Assembly: GCF_018223745.1 (NCBI RefSeq)
Contig: NZ_CP073653.1
Location: 2,322,001 to 2,386,000, forward strand
Origin: Clostridium beijerinckii
Lineage (GTDB): Bacteria; Bacillota; Clostridia; Clostridiales; Clostridiaceae
Length of the DNA: 64,000 bases
Reading direction: 5' to 3'
Shown here: positions 43,403 through 53,016 of the stretch, in pieces
Numbering within the stretch: position 1 is the first letter of the stretch
How the letters are laid out: every line of letters starts with the position of its first letter
Program-made: the position numbers and the translations under genes
The notes under the pieces: generated by a model
Told to the model about the DNA's origin: nothing
What the model saw: the letters and a program-made list of their open reading frames with translations, nothing else
The model's database searches: none

Positions 43403-43879
43403 ATGAGTAATATTAATAATGACAATAATTTAGGAAACATAAGGAAAGCAAGAATTGAAGATTTAGAAACTATAGTAAAATTCAATTATAACTTAGCAAA
43501 GGAAACAGAGGATAAAGAACTTAATTTAGAAATTCTAAGCAATGGTGTTAAAGCGATGATAGAAGATTCATCAAAAGGACAATACTATGTTTATGAAATA
43601 AATGGTAGAGTAGTTGGACAAATTATGTTTACATATGAATGGAGTGATTGGAGAAATGGTATGTTTCTTTGGGTGCAAAGTGTATATGTAGATTCTGAGT
43701 ATAGAAAAAAAGGTATTTATAAGAAGTTGTATCATAATGTTAAGAATATATGTGATAATAATGATGGAATAGCTGGCATAAGATTGTATGTAGAAAAAGA
43801 AAATATAAATGCTAAAGCAACGTATGAATCACTTGGGATGAGCGAATGTAATTATAATATGTATGAATATGAAAAATAA
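43403..43879 (+). CDS. GNAT family N-acetyltransferase
   Basis: Starting at ATG 43403 (after GGAGGAAAG) the protein has 158 residues. It shows the GNAT layout: IRKARIEDLETIVKFNY as first strand and helix, VVGQIMFTYEWSDWRNG as the central hairpin, VQSVYVDSEYRKKGIYKKLY as the acetyl-CoA-binding motif A (RKKGIY in place of Q/RxxGxG/A), and AKATYESLGM near the C-terminus. Members acetylate amines of small molecules or proteins; the substrate is unknown. It stands alone, flanked by family A and D repeat elements. Confidence 0.82.
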   Translation: MSNINNDNNLGNIRKARIEDLETIVKFNYNLAKETEDKELNLEILSNGVKAMIEDSSKGQYYVYEINGRVVGQIMFTYEWSDWRNGMFLWVQSVYVDSEYRKKGIYKKLYHNVKNICDNNDGIAGIRLYVEKENINAKATYESLGMSECNYNMYEYEK

Positions 43880-44002
43880 TTATTTACATTATTAAGATAA
43901 GTAATCATATATGACTAGATTGCTGCTTAATAGCTGTAAATAATAGTTAAGTTAGCGGAAAGCTGCAATTTTCATTAAAGACAGCTTCTATAAGTTTTGT
44001 TC

Positions 44003-44097
44003 ATATATATGTTGCAATAATAAACTTACATTTAAACTTCTAGTATGTTAAGTACCCTATTAAGGCAAAATGTAGAAACTAATTGCAACATATATAA
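44003..44097 (-). repeat. Family D repeat, copy 1
   Basis: About 95 bp bounded by inverted ends ATATATGTTGCAAT and ATTGCAACATATATA. The interior, read on the minus strand, is TTTCTACATTTTGCCTTAAT and so on. It matches 57161-57253 and 53017-53113. Confidence 0.75.
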
Positions 44098-44130
44098 ATC
44101 ATATTTTACAATAGAAGGGAAGTGAGAATT

Positions 44131-44159
44131 AAAGGAGAGCGTATTAAATCCTCTCTTTT
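44131..44159 (+). promoter_or_regulatory. Hairpin holding a ribosome-site-like sequence before the PHP gene
   Basis: AAAGGAGAG and CTCTCTTTT pair around an 11-base loop (one G-T pair), and the right arm is T-rich. It ends ten bases before ATG 44169, which has no other ribosome site nearby. It may be a terminator for an upstream transcript or a regulatory leader. Confidence 0.45.
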
Positions 44160-44168
44160 AATAATATT

Positions 44169-44969
44169 ATGAATAATAAAAAGATAGTAAGAGATGGACA
44201 TATGCACTCGCCATATTGTCCTCATGGAACTAAAGATAGTTTTGAAATGTATGTTGATAAAGCATTAATAGAGGGATTAGAGGAAATAACATTTACTGAA
44301 CACATGCCTTTTCCATGTTATTTTATAGATGACAAAGAATTTCAAGATGAATGTGCTCCAAATGAAGAAGTAATAGAGAAGTATTTTAAGGATGTTGAAG
44401 AAATAAAATTAAAATATAAAGACAAAATCAAAATAAATATAGGACTAGAAGTTGATTTTGTTGATGGATATGAAGAAGGAACTAAAAGACTACTTAATTC
44501 CTATGGTCCAAAATTAGAAGATGGGCTAATATCTGTACATTTTATAAAAATGGGCGATGAATATGTTGCTATTGATGGAAAAGAGGGCTTTGAAAGAGCT
44601 TTAGAGTTTTATGGCACTACTGAAAAAGTTTATGATAAGTATTATGAGACTTTGCTTAAAGCAATAAAATCAGACTTAGGGGAGTATAAGCCTCATCGTG
44701 TAGGGCATCCAAATTTAATTAGGATTTTCAATAAATTATATCCATTAGAATATAAAAACAAAGAACTTTTAGAAGAAATAGTAAGAGAGATTAAATCAAG
44801 GAATTATGAAGTAGATGTAAATACAGCTGGCCTTAGAAAGCCATATTGCGGTGAAATCTATGTGTCAGATATTTTTAAACATTTGATAGATGAGTACGGG
44901 ATTAAAAAAGTATATGGATCAGATTCTCACACAGCAAGTGATGCTGGAAGAGATTTTGATAAAGAATAA
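44169..44969 (+). CDS. hisK: Histidinol-phosphatase (HisJ/HisK, PHP family)
   Basis: The 266-residue PHP-domain protein begins with DGHMHSPYCPHG, the first metal-binding HxH. Other metal ligands appear in ITFTEHMPFP, INIGLEVDFV, ISVHFI, HRVGHPNLIR and YGSDSHTASD. PHP histidinol-phosphatases dephosphorylate histidinol phosphate in histidine synthesis using a trinuclear metal site. Length and start fit HisJ of Bacillus. No his operon is adjacent, and other PHP phosphoesterase activity is possible. An unusual hairpin precedes the start. Confidence 0.85.
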   Translation: MNNKKIVRDGHMHSPYCPHGTKDSFEMYVDKALIEGLEEITFTEHMPFPCYFIDDKEFQDECAPNEEVIEKYFKDVEEIKLKYKDKIKINIGLEVDFVDGYEEGTKRLLNSYGPKLEDGLISVHFIKMGDEYVAIDGKEGFERALEFYGTTEKVYDKYYETLLKAIKSDLGEYKPHRVGHPNLIRIFNKLYPLEYKNKELLEEIVREIKSRNYEVDVNTAGLRKPYCGEIYVSDIFKHLIDEYGIKKVYGSDSHTASDAGRDFDKE

Positions 44970-45010
44970 ATTTCGGATAGCAGCAGTAAAACTATATTGA
45001 GGAGTGAGGT

Positions 45011-45616
45011 ATGTCATTAGAAGGTATTAATTTTATTAAAGAAATTACATCTTTTATCTTTGTGGAAGATAAGCCAGAATACTGTGATATTATTTTTATA
45101 CCTGGTAGTGCATGGCCAGAGCCAGCAGAAAAAGCTTCAAAACTTTGGTTAGAGGGATATGCACCATATATACTTCCATCAGGAAAATATAGCATGTCAA
45201 AAGGATATTTTCCAGGACCAATAACTAAGGCTGAAATATATAATGGAGAATATAACACTGAATGGGAGTTTATGAGAGATATAGCCATATCAAATGGAGT
45301 TAATGGTGATGCAATATTAAAAGAAGATAATGCAACTTGGACAAAGGAGAATGCCTTTAAGTCAAAGGAAGTTACTGATAACTATAATTTAGATATAAAA
45401 AAGGCTATAATATGTTGCAAATCATTTCATGCCAAGAGATGTCTCATGTTTTATAGTTATGCATATCCAAAGACAAAATTCTTTGTATGTCCAATAGATG
45501 TAGACGGAATAACTAAGGAAAATTGGTTCAAAACTGAGAATGGAATTGATAAGGTTATGGGAGAATTATCTCGGTGCGGAGGACAGCTTAAGAAAGCAGT
45601 TCCTACTTGGTCCTAA
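45011..45616 (+). CDS. YdcF/ElyC family protein (DUF218 domain)
   Basis: A 201-residue cytosolic protein. IIFIPGSAWPEPAEKASKLW and YILPSGKYSMSKG are the first part of the DUF218 fold, ATWTKENAFKSKEV carries the conserved TxENA motif, and KAIICCKSFHAKRCLMFYS is the second conserved strand. YdcF from E. coli binds S-adenosylmethionine, while SanA/ElyC members relate to envelope functions; this protein has no membrane segment and so resembles YdcF. The role is unknown. It has GAGGAGTGAGG upstream of ATG and lies 41 bases after the PHP gene. Confidence 0.82.
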   Translation: MSLEGINFIKEITSFIFVEDKPEYCDIIFIPGSAWPEPAEKASKLWLEGYAPYILPSGKYSMSKGYFPGPITKAEIYNGEYNTEWEFMRDIAISNGVNGDAILKEDNATWTKENAFKSKEVTDNYNLDIKKAIICCKSFHAKRCLMFYSYAYPKTKFFVCPIDVDGITKENWFKTENGIDKVMGELSRCGGQLKKAVPTWS

Positions 45617-45624
45617 GTATTTTA

Positions 45625-45685
45625 ATAGCTCTAAAAATATTACAAGAAGTTTAGACTTAATTGTGAAGTGTAACATATGTACTTT
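45625..45685 (+). repeat. Family B fragment, copy 5
   Basis: Retains only CTCTAAAAATATTACAAGAA, TTTAGACTTAATTGTGAAGTG and TAACATATGT; the left end is missing. Confidence 0.55.
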
Positions 45686-45780
45686 AAAAATCTTAATTTA
45701 TCAACGCCTATATTGAAATATCACACAATACAAATAATTGTATAAAGAATTGATAATAATATTATATAATTCATGTTATG

Positions 45781-45822
45781 AATCCCATAAGAAGCTTGAT
45801 AGTTGCTTATGGGATTATCTAT
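45781..45822 (+). terminator. Intrinsic terminator downstream of the YdcF-like gene
   Basis: AATCCCATAAG and CTTATGGGATT pair perfectly around 13 bases, followed by ATCTATTTTT. The rest of the 45617-45960 gap shows nothing else. Confidence 0.7.
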
Positions 45823-45960
45823 TTTTGAAAGTTTTAATATTTTATAAATCTAGTGAAAAAAGTATACGATTTTGTAACAATAATTTAATTACTGAATAAA
45901 GTGACTATATAGATTGTTATATATTTAGTATTAAAATAAAGTTAAGATATATACTTTGGA

Positions 45961-46012
45961 TTGACAATAGATAGATGATGTTCTATATTGTATATAGATA
46001 GATGTCTATATA
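45961..46012 (+). promoter_or_regulatory. Promoter and candidate ArsR operator of the arsenic operon
   Basis: TTGACA (45961-45966), 17 bases, then TATATT (45984-45989). ATAGATAGATG occurs twice, in the spacer (45967) and after the -10 box (45994), and the second copy is part of the imperfect palindrome TATAGATAGATGTCTATA. Repressor binding there would cover the promoter. Confidence 0.75.
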
Positions 46013-46030
46013 GGAAAGGCGTGAATTAGA

Positions 46031-46348
46031 ATGAGCTATGAAGAAAATTCAAAAATTTTTAAAGCATTATCTGATCCAAGCAGATTAAAAATAATTGATA
46101 TATTATCTTGTGGTGAAAGATGTGCATGCGATATACTAGAATACTTTGATTTTACTCAGCCAACCCTTTCGCATCATATGAAGGTATTAAGTGACTGTAG
46201 TCTTATAGAAGTTAGAAAAGAAGGTCTTTGGAATTACTACCGATTAAATCTTAATAATTGCAATAAACTTACTTTATTTATGATGAACCTCGTAACAGAA
46301 ACAAAAGACTGTATTTGTAAGGATAAACCTAAGTGTACTTGCAAATAA
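46031..46348 (+). CDS. arsR: ArsR-family arsenic-responsive repressor
   Basis: The 105-residue winged-helix protein has KIFKALSDPSRLKIIDIL, the metal-site CGERCACDIL (Cys-x-Cys within the DNA-binding alpha-3 helix, as in plasmid R773 ArsR), and the recognition helix FTQPTLSHHMKVL. The C-terminus adds a Cys-rich tail CICKDKPKCTCK that may bind further metal. As(III) binding should release it from the promoter just upstream and induce the arsRDAC-acr3 operon. Confidence 0.94.
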   Translation: MSYEENSKIFKALSDPSRLKIIDILSCGERCACDILEYFDFTQPTLSHHMKVLSDCSLIEVRKEGLWNYYRLNLNNCNKLTLFMMNLVTETKDCICKDKPKCTCK

Positions 46349-46420
46349 GAAGAAAAAATTAAATGTATCTATAAATGAAATTTAAATATAAAAAATCATA
46401 TTGTAAAGGAGTTAATAAAA

Positions 46421-46807
46421 ATGAAAAAAATGATTATTTTTGATCCAGCTATGTGTTGTTCAACAGGTGTTTGCGGGCCATCTGTAGATAAAGAATTATT
46501 GAGAGTTTCAACTGCACTTAATACTTTAAAAAACAAAGGTATAGTAGTGGAAAGACACAATTTAACAAGTAATCCTCAAATATTTGTAGATAATAAAGTG
46601 ATAAATGAAATTTTAAACACCAAAGGCATTGAAGCTTTACCTGTAACTATGGTAGATGGAGTAGTAGTTAAGGAAGGTAGTTATCCAACTAACGAAGAAT
46701 TTTGTGTTTTATTGGGTATACCAGCAGATACTTTGAAGCTTAATATAAAGAAAGCTAGCATAAAAAAGCCTGCTAAAGGCTGTGGATGTAAAGGTGGATG
46801 CTGCTAA
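46421..46807 (+). CDS. arsD: Arsenite metallochaperone ArsD
   Basis: A 128-residue thioredoxin-fold protein with Cys12, Cys13 and Cys18 in AMCCSTGVCGP, the three residues that bind As(III) in ArsD. LPVTMVDGVVVKEG is conserved. The C-terminus has the Cys cluster CGCKGGCC found in many full-length ArsD proteins. It passes As(III) to ArsA, whose gene follows 55 bases later. AAAGGAG precedes ATG. Confidence 0.95.
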   Translation: MKKMIIFDPAMCCSTGVCGPSVDKELLRVSTALNTLKNKGIVVERHNLTSNPQIFVDNKVINEILNTKGIEALPVTMVDGVVVKEGSYPTNEEFCVLLGIPADTLKLNIKKASIKKPAKGCGCKGGCC

Positions 46808-46862
46808 TAATTAGGTTCATTAGAATAAATCGATACACTTAAGTAGAAGGGAAGAGTAAATT

Positions 46863-48611
46863 ATGTTGAAACTGTTTGATATTGAAAAGCTGAACTTAAC
46901 TAAGTATCTATTTTTTACTGGAAAAGGTGGAGTTGGTAAGACTTCAACAGCTTGTGCTGTAGCCGTGAATTTAGCGGATCAAGGAAAAAAGATTATGCTT
47001 GTAAGTACTGATCCAGCATCAAATCTTCAAGATGTATTTAATACAGAGTTAAATAATAAAGGCATTCAAATAAAGGAAGTCCCAAACTTAACTGTTGCAA
47101 ATTTTGAACCAGAAGCTGCAGCGGCTGAATATAGGGAAAGTGTAATAGCTCCATATAGAGGAAAGTTACCACAAGCAGTAATAGATAATATGGAAGAACA
47201 ATTATCAGGTTCATGTACTGTTGAAATTGCAGCATTTAATGAGTTCTCAGCTATGATAACTGATGAAAAAGTATTCAATGAATATGATCATATCATTTTT
47301 GATACTGCACCAACAGGGCATACCTTAAGAATGTTACAATTACCTTCTGCATGGAGTGATTTTATTAATGAAAGCACTCATGGAGCATCATGCTTAGGCC
47401 AGCTTGCAGGACTTGAAGAAAAGAAAGAGATGTACAAAAGTGCAGTAGATACTTTGGCTGATGGAGAGAAAACAACGCTTGTACTTGTATCTCGTCCTGA
47501 AACTTCTCCACTAAAAGAGGCAGAAAGAGCTTCTAGTGAACTTCAAGAAATAGGAGTAAACAATCAAATATTAGTTATAAATGGTGTACTTCAAAATCAT
47601 GATGATGAACTCTCAAGTGCTATTTATGAAAAGCAGCAAAAAGCTTTAAGTAATATGCCACCTAAATTTAAGGATATCGAAACTTTTGAAATTCCTCTAA
47701 GACCTTATAATATAACTGGGCTTGAAAACGTAAGAGCTTTCCTTAAAAAAGATTATATTAAAATTAGTGAGGAATCTTTAAATGCAGTGGCTATGCCAAA
47801 ATTAAAAGATGTCATTGAGGATCTATATAATAGCAGCAAAAAAGTTATTTTTACAATGGGTAAAGGTGGAGTTGGTAAGACAACTATAGCAGCAGCTATA
47901 GCACTAGGACTTGCAAAAAAGGGTAAGAAGGTTCACTTAACAACAACAGATCCAGCTGCTCACTTGAAATTTGTATTAGATGAAAGCTATGGAATATCTT
48001 TGAGTAACATTGACGAAAAAGAAGAACTCGAAAAGTACAGACAAGAAGTTATAGGTAAGGCAAGAGAAAACAATATGACTGATGAAGATATCGAATATAT
48101 TGAAGAAGATTTAAGATCGCCTTGTACTCAAGAAATAGCAGTATTTAGAGCTTTTGCTGAAATTGTTGAAAGATCAGAAAATGAAGTTGTAGTAATAGAT
48201 ACAGCGCCAACAGGCCATACTTTACTTCTTTTAGATTCAACAGAAAGTTATAATAAAGAAATTTCTAGATCAGAAGGAGATATACCAGAGTCAGTAATAA
48301 AATTATTGCCTAGATTAAGAAATGAAAGTGAAACTGAAGTAGTTATAGTAACTTTGGCTGAAACAACTCCTGTTTATGAAGCCATGAGACTTCAAAAGGA
48401 TTTAGATAGGGCTCAGATTCATAGCAAATGGTGGATAATCAATTCAAGTCTTTATGCAACTGATACAACCAATGAAATCTTAAAGGTAAAGGCAAGTAAT
48501 GAAATTCAGTGGATTAACAAAGTTGATGAAATTTCTAATGGAAACTTTGCGGTAATAGAATGGAAGGCAGAAGACGTAAGAGGAAATAACTTAATTAACT
48601 TAATCCAATAA
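46863..48611 (+). CDS. arsA: Arsenite-stimulated pump ATPase ArsA (tandem domains)
   Basis: The 582-residue protein has two homologous ATPase halves. Each has a deviant P-loop GKGGVGKT(S/T), near residues 20 and 331, and the signal-transduction motif DTAPTGHT. Cysteines in GSCTVEI and GASCLGQL of the first half and SPCTQEI of the second match the As(III)-binding Cys113/172/422 of the R773 enzyme. It hydrolyses ATP to drive As(III) extrusion through the membrane carrier, and receives arsenite from ArsD. Pairing with Acr3 rather than ArsB is usual in Firmicutes. Confidence 0.96.
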   Translation: MLKLFDIEKLNLTKYLFFTGKGGVGKTSTACAVAVNLADQGKKIMLVSTDPASNLQDVFNTELNNKGIQIKEVPNLTVANFEPEAAAAEYRESVIAPYRGKLPQAVIDNMEEQLSGSCTVEIAAFNEFSAMITDEKVFNEYDHIIFDTAPTGHTLRMLQLPSAWSDFINESTHGASCLGQLAGLEEKKEMYKSAVDTLADGEKTTLVLVSRPETSPLKEAERASSELQEIGVNNQILVINGVLQNHDDELSSAIYEKQQKALSNMPPKFKDIETFEIPLRPYNITGLENVRAFLKKDYIKISEESLNAVAMPKLKDVIEDLYNSSKKVIFTMGKGGVGKTTIAAAIALGLAKKGKKVHLTTTDPAAHLKFVLDESYGISLSNIDEKEELEKYRQEVIGKARENNMTDEDIEYIEEDLRSPCTQEIAVFRAFAEIVERSENEVVVIDTAPTGHTLLLLDSTESYNKEISRSEGDIPESVIKLLPRLRNESETEVVIVTLAETTPVYEAMRLQKDLDRAQIHSKWWIINSSLYATDTTNEILKVKASNEIQWINKVDEISNGNFAVIEWKAEDVRGNNLINLIQ

Positions 48612-48637
48612 AATTATTTTAAGGGGAGATAAAAAAG

Positions 48638-49051
48638 ATGAAAACAAAAGTTGCATTTATCTGTGTCCACAATTCATGCAGATCACAAATGGCAGAGGCA
48701 ATAGGAAAACTTTATGGAAATGATGTTTTTGAAAGTTATTCAGCAGGAACAGAAACAAAACCTCAAATAAACCAAGATGCAGTAAGGATCATAAAGGATT
48801 TATACAACATTGATATGAATGAAACTCAAAAATCAAAGCTTTTATCAGATATTCCTGAGGTGGATATAGTGGTAACAATGGGCTGTAATGTTCAATGTCC
48901 ATTTTTACCATCTAAGCATAGAGAAGATTGGGGCTTAGAAGATCCAAGTGGAAAAAGTGATGATGAATTTATAAAAACAGCTAAAACAATAGAAGAAAAG
49001 GTAAAAGAATTAGCCAGAAGAATTGAGAATAATGAAATAAAATTAGAATAG
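48638..49051 (+). CDS. arsC: Arsenate reductase ArsC, low-molecular-weight phosphatase type
   Basis: The 137-residue protein has the CX5R catalytic loop CVHNSCRS (Cys9, Arg15), followed by [10 protein letters not shown]. The resolving cysteines are in [11 protein letters not shown] (Cys83, Cys87), closer together than in Staphylococcus ArsC (82 and 89). [15 protein letters not shown] is the usual C-terminal motif. It reduces arsenate to arsenite with thioredoxin as electron donor. AAGGGGAG precedes ATG; it lies 26 bases after arsA. Confidence 0.94.
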   Translation: MKTKVAFICVHNSCRSQMAEAIGKLYGNDVFESYSAGTETKPQINQDAVRIIKDLYNIDMNETQKSKLLSDIPEVDIVVTMGCNVQCPFLPSKHREDWGLEDPSGKSDDEFIKTAKTIEEKVKELARRIENNEIKLE

Positions 49052-49079
49052 TAAATTAAAAATAGGGGGAATTTTAAAA

Positions 49080-50129
49080 TTGAGTAATAAATCATCAAGG
49101 TTATCATTCTTAGATAGATATTTGACTCTTTGGATATTTGCAGCCATGGCGCTAGGAATATTGTTAGGATGGGGAGTACCAGCCCTATCGGAAGGATTAG
49201 CGAGCTTATCTATTGGAACAACATCAATACCAATAGCTATAGGCCTTATTGTTATGATGTATCCACCACTTGCTAAAGTAAATTATAAGGAACTAGGAAA
49301 AGTATTTAAAAATCCAAAAGTTCTAGGATTATCGTTAGTACAAAATTGGTTTATTGGGCCAATTTTGATGTTCATACTTGCTTTTGTATTTTTAAAATCT
49401 GATTCGGAATTAATGACAGGACTTATTCTTATAGGACTTGCAAGATGTATAGCTATGGTAATTCTTTGGAACAGCTTAGCAGATGGAGATAGCGAATATG
49501 CTGCTGCATTAGTTGCATTTAATTCAATATTCCAAGTAGTATTTTATTCTGTATTTGCATACTTTTTCATAACTGTATTGCCACCTATTTTTGGACTTAC
49601 AGGATATGAGATTCATATTTCCATGGGACAAGTGGCAACGTCTGTTGCAATTTATCTTGGTATTCCTTTTTTACTAGGAATGTTTACTAGACTTATACTA
49701 GAACCTATGAAGGGAACAGAATGGTATGTAAAAAAATTTGTTCCTAAAATTAGTCCATTAGCTCTAATAGCCTTATTATTTACAATTGTAGTTATGTTCA
49801 TGTTTAAAGGAAAATATATTGTAGAATTACCTTTAGATGTTATTAAAGTAGCTATACCACTTGTAATATATTTCATAGTAATGTTTTCTGTATCATTTTA
49901 CATTAGTTATAAGTCAGGCATAGATTATCATAAGACTACTACTTTATCTTTTACAGCTGCAAGCAATAACTTTGAACTTGCAATAGCAGTTGCAGTAGCA
50001 GTATTTGGAATTCAATCAAGGGTTGCCTTTGCAGCAGTAATAGGACCATTAATAGAAGTTCCTGTAATGATTGCATTAGTAAATGTTGCACTTCACTGGG
50101 GGAGAAAATATTTTTCATATTCTAAATAG
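49080..50129 (+). CDS. acr3: Arsenite efflux transporter Acr3
   Basis: The 349-residue membrane protein has about ten hydrophobic helices. [20 protein letters not shown] is the family start, and [15 protein letters not shown] contains the conserved cysteine of helix 4 needed for transport. [19 protein letters not shown] is the helix-9 motif of Acr3/BASS proteins. It exports As(III) across the cytoplasmic membrane. The start is TTG 49080, following ATAGGGGGA. It is the last gene of the ars operon and a hairpin follows. Confidence 0.95.
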   Translation: MSNKSSRLSFLDRYLTLWIFAAMALGILLGWGVPALSEGLASLSIGTTSIPIAIGLIVMMYPPLAKVNYKELGKVFKNPKVLGLSLVQNWFIGPILMFILAFVFLKSDSELMTGLILIGLARCIAMVILWNSLADGDSEYAAALVAFNSIFQVVFYSVFAYFFITVLPPIFGLTGYEIHISMGQVATSVAIYLGIPFLLGMFTRLILEPMKGTEWYVKKFVPKISPLALIALLFTIVVMFMFKGKYIVELPLDVIKVAIPLVIYFIVMFSVSFYISYKSGIDYHKTTTLSFTAASNNFELAIAVAVAVFGIQSRVAFAAVIGPLIEVPVMIALVNVALHWGRKYFSYSK

Positions 50130-50229
50130 AAATGATATTGCTAGTTACAGTTAATAAAAATATATAGAGCTTGTTGTGAAATATATAGAGTCATTAATTT
50201 ATAAAATTTGCATATAAATCAATAGTTGT

Positions 50230-50270
50230 AAGGCTATAATAGTATAAATTGTGCTATTATAGCTTTATAT
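50230..50270 (+). terminator. Intrinsic terminator after the ars operon
   Basis: GCTATAATAG (50233-50242) and CTATTATAGC (50254-50263) pair perfectly and are followed by TTTATATTTAT. Confidence 0.75.
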
Positions 50271-50339
50271 TTATATGTGGAATCTATTGTATATTCGAAA
50301 GTGTTTTATGTAATTTAAGAAAGGAGTTTTAAAAATATT

Positions 50340-50600
50340 ATGAAATATTCTTATGAGGAAGGTAATTTTAGAAAAGGAGATATACTAGGGATTACTATTG
50401 ACAGAAAGGTAAATATTTATTTATTAGATGGTGATAATTTTATTAGGTATAGAAATAATAATAGTTTTAAATACTATGGTGGTCCAGTTGATAGCTCACC
50501 ATATAATATTACAGTTCCAAGTTCTGGTCACTGGTATATTGTGATAGATTTAGGCGGAGGATCAGGAATTCTAAACTACTCTATAAAAGTATTTAGATAA
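50340..50600 (+). CDS. DUF1883 domain protein
   Basis: An 86-residue protein covering one DUF1883 domain: DILGITIDRKVNIYLLDGDN, then RYRNNNSFKYYGGPVDSSPY, then SSGHWYIVIDLGGGSGILNY. The fold is a small beta sandwich; the function of the family is not known, and in other bacteria it can be joined to TIR or other domains. Here it stands alone between the ars operon terminator and a family A element. AAGGAG lies 13 bases before ATG, further than usual. Confidence 0.78.
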   Translation: MKYSYEEGNFRKGDILGITIDRKVNIYLLDGDNFIRYRNNNSFKYYGGPVDSSPYNITVPSSGHWYIVIDLGGGSGILNYSIKVFR

Positions 50601-50624
50601 AATACATATGTATTAGTTAATATG

Positions 50625-50937
50625 TTATTTAACTATAGATGTCCAAATTATTAATTATACTTATTATGTGAACATATTTACTATATATAAAGGGTTATCT
50701 TATCTAGAAATCATAAATATATTTGTGGAGAAAACATTTGAAAATGAGCTGTCAAGATTCTTAGTTGTAGATTGTTCCACTTTAGCTTGTCACACTGAAA
50801 GCGGGAGCATGCTAAAGTGGTGAAATCTGCAGCTTAGAATTTTCAGCGATATTTTCATAGCTTTTCGGAACAAAATATTTATGATTTCGGCAAGTTACCG
50901 CATAAATATAGTTTTAAAGTCGGATATCTATATATTA
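50625..50937 (-). repeat. Family A MITE-like element, copy A12
   Basis: About 310 bp, same type and orientation as 61140. It contains TAGAAATCATAAATATATTT, GATTGTTCCACTTTAGC, GCGGGAGCATGCTAAAGTGG, TTCAGCGATATTTTCATAG, and ends with GTCGGATATCTATATA. Confidence 0.8.
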
Positions 50938-51024
50938 ATAGGCATTATTTAGCGTACATTTATATATAAATTTACATTAAATTTTGGTAGTATTTTGAAA
51001 TAAGTAAATAGATTTTGTTTTGCA

Positions 51025-51054
51025 TTGACAATAATAGGATAAATATATTATTAT
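51025..51054 (+). promoter_or_regulatory. Promoter of the IMP dehydrogenase gene
   Basis: TTGACA (51025-51030), 18 bases, then TATTAT (51049-51054). The gene ATG is about 37 bases downstream, leaving no room for a purine riboswitch. Confidence 0.65.
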
Positions 51055-51091
51055 ATACAAAATATCTAAAATGTAAAAGGAGTAAGATAAA

Positions 51092-52600
51092 ATGGCATAT
51101 TATTTTAATGAACCATCCCATACTTTTGGAGAATATTTATTAGTACCAGGTTACTCTTCTGTAGACTGCATACCACAAAATGTAAGTTTGAAAACACCTC
51201 TTGTTAAGTTTAAAAAAGGCGAAGAATCATTATTAAGCATTAATATACCTTTAGTTTCGGCTATAATGCAGTCAGTGTCAGATGATAAAATGGCAGTAGC
51301 TTTAGCAAAAGAAGGCGGAGTTTCATTCGTATATGGATCTCAGTCAATTGAAAATGAAGCTGCTATGGTTGCAAGAGTTAAGAATTATAAGTCAGGCTTT
51401 GTTACTAGTGATTCTAACATCAAACCTGATACTACTTTGGAAGAAGTGGTAGAAATAAAAGAGAGAACAGGACATTCTACTATGGCAGTTACTGAAGATG
51501 GGACTCCAAATGGAAAACTTCTTGGAATTGTAACAAGTAGAGACTATAGAATAACTAGAATGGATTTAAGTACTAAGGTTTCGGAATTTATGACACCTTT
51601 CAGTGAACTTATATATGCGGATTCTAATATAAGTTTGAAAGAAGCAAATAACATTATTTGGGATAATAAATTAAATATGCTGCCATTAGTTGATAAAGAT
51701 CAAAAGTTAAAATACATGGTATTCCGTAAAGATTATTCAGCTAATAAGGAAAATTCAAATGAACTTATTGATTCTCAAAAAAGATACATAGTAGGAGCAG
51801 GTATTAATACTAGAGATTATGCTGAAAGAGTACCAGCATTAATAGAGGCTGGAGCAGATGTATTATGTATTGATTCATCTGAAGGATTTTCAGAATGGCA
51901 AAGAATAACAATTGATTATATACATAAGAATTTTGGAGAAAACATAAAAGTTGGAGCTGGAAATGTTGTTGATAGAGATGGATTTATGTTTTTAGCTGAA
52001 GCAGGAGCTGATTTTGTTAAAGTTGGAATAGGTGGTGGATCTATTTGTATAACTCGTGAACAAAAGGGTATAGGCAGAGGGCAGGCAACGTCTCTTATTG
52101 ATGTAGTTAAAGCTAGAGATGAATATTTTGAAAAAACAGGAGTTTATATTCCTGTATGCTCTGATGGTGGTATTGTTCATGACTATCATATTACATTAGC
52201 ATTGGCTATGGGTGCAGACTTTATTATGTTAGGAAGATATTTCTCAAGATTTGATGAAAGTCCAACTAATAAAGTAAATATAAACGGAAACTACATGAAA
52301 GAGTATTGGGGCGAAGGTTCAAATAGAGCAAGGAATTGGCAAAGATATGACCTTGGTGGAGATAAGAAATTATCTTTTGAGGAAGGTGTTGATTCATATG
52401 TTCCATACGCTGGAAGTTTAAAAGATAATGTAAGTATAACACTTAATAAAGTTCGTTCTACAATGTGTAACTGTGGCGCTCTTACTATTCCAGAACTTCA
52501 AAAGAATGCAAAAATAACATTAGTGTCTGCAACAAGTATCGTAGAAGGAAGTTCTCATGATGTAATGTTAAAAGATAATCACTATAATGCTCAACAGTAA
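51092..52600 (+). CDS. guaB: IMP dehydrogenase, Tritrichomonas-like type
   Basis: The 502-residue enzyme has a TIM barrel interrupted by a CBS pair (about residues 100-220). The catalytic Cys is 319 in [15 protein letters not shown], and the Arg418-Tyr419 dyad of the mobile flap lies in [10 protein letters not shown]. These numbers equal those of the Tritrichomonas foetus enzyme, which it resembles along its length, for example MKEYWGEGS and [12 protein letters not shown]. It oxidises IMP to XMP with NAD, the first step to GMP. A usual clostridial guaB has a different active-site context, so this may be a second copy. Its own promoter and AAAGGAG site precede it. Confidence 0.93.
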   Translation: MAYYFNEPSHTFGEYLLVPGYSSVDCIPQNVSLKTPLVKFKKGEESLLSINIPLVSAIMQSVSDDKMAVALAKEGGVSFVYGSQSIENEAAMVARVKNYKSGFVTSDSNIKPDTTLEEVVEIKERTGHSTMAVTEDGTPNGKLLGIVTSRDYRITRMDLSTKVSEFMTPFSELIYADSNISLKEANNIIWDNKLNMLPLVDKDQKLKYMVFRKDYSANKENSNELIDSQKRYIVGAGINTRDYAERVPALIEAGADVLCIDSSEGFSEWQRITIDYIHKNFGENIKVGAGNVVDRDGFMFLAEAGADFVKVGIGGGSICITREQKGIGRGQATSLIDVVKARDEYFEKTGVYIPVCSDGGIVHDYHITLALAMGADFIMLGRYFSRFDESPTNKVNINGNYMKEYWGEGSNRARNWQRYDLGGDKKLSFEEGVDSYVPYAGSLKDNVSITLNKVRSTMCNCGALTIPELQKNAKITLVSATSIVEGSSHDVMLKDNHYNAQQ

Positions 52601-52738
52601 AGAGAATATACTATGAAGTAATTTCAAACTTACAAGATGCAGTTCAACTGTTTCGCAAGGAATTATAGAGAGTTTGCAAATTAAAATATGAAATTACTCA
52701 TAGTTAATATTAAATGTTTTAATAATAAAAAATTAAAA

Positions 52739-52997
52739 TTGACATTATTTAATCCATGTCATATCATATAGTATATAGATTTCATTGGAAGGAAGTATTT
52801 TTGTGAGTGTTTAGTATCTTAATTATAGTAATTTAATATTAATTCAAAAAAGAAGTATTTTATACTTTTATTTGTTGTTGAATTAATTATAACTATTAAA
52901 AGATACGAGCCACGAATTTGCTTTCAAAAGATAGGTATATTTCTATCTTTATTTGATGTTGAATTTTTTAGCTGTGGAGGTATCCACAGCTTTTTTG
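52739..52997 (+). ncRNA. Candidate structured non-coding RNA with own promoter and terminator
   Basis: TTGACA-N17-TATCAT (52739-52767) begins a gene-free stretch of about 230 bases. Nested pairings follow: GTATCTT (52814) with AAGATAC (52900), TTAATTCAA (52839) with TTGAATTAA (52878), and AAGTAT with ATACTT at the tip. A second hairpin AAAGATAG / CTATCTTT (52927-52950) and a strong terminator AGCTGTGGA / TCCACAGCT plus six T (52970-52997) complete it. AGCCACGAAT (52908) is complementary to ATTCGTGGCT at 53187, before the next gene. No ORF of useful length is present. Confidence 0.5.
52970..52997 (+). terminator. Strong intrinsic terminator
   Basis: AGCTGTGGA and TCCACAGCT form a perfect nine-base stem with a four-base loop, followed by TTTTTTG. 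It ends the candidate RNA above. Confidence 0.92.
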
Positions 52998-53016
52998 TTT
53001 ATTTAAAAACTTAAAC

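Noticed and set aside
44100..44168. T-box leader for a histidine-linked gene
   Set aside because: The conserved AGGGTGGAACC T-box motif is absent and the leader is too short.
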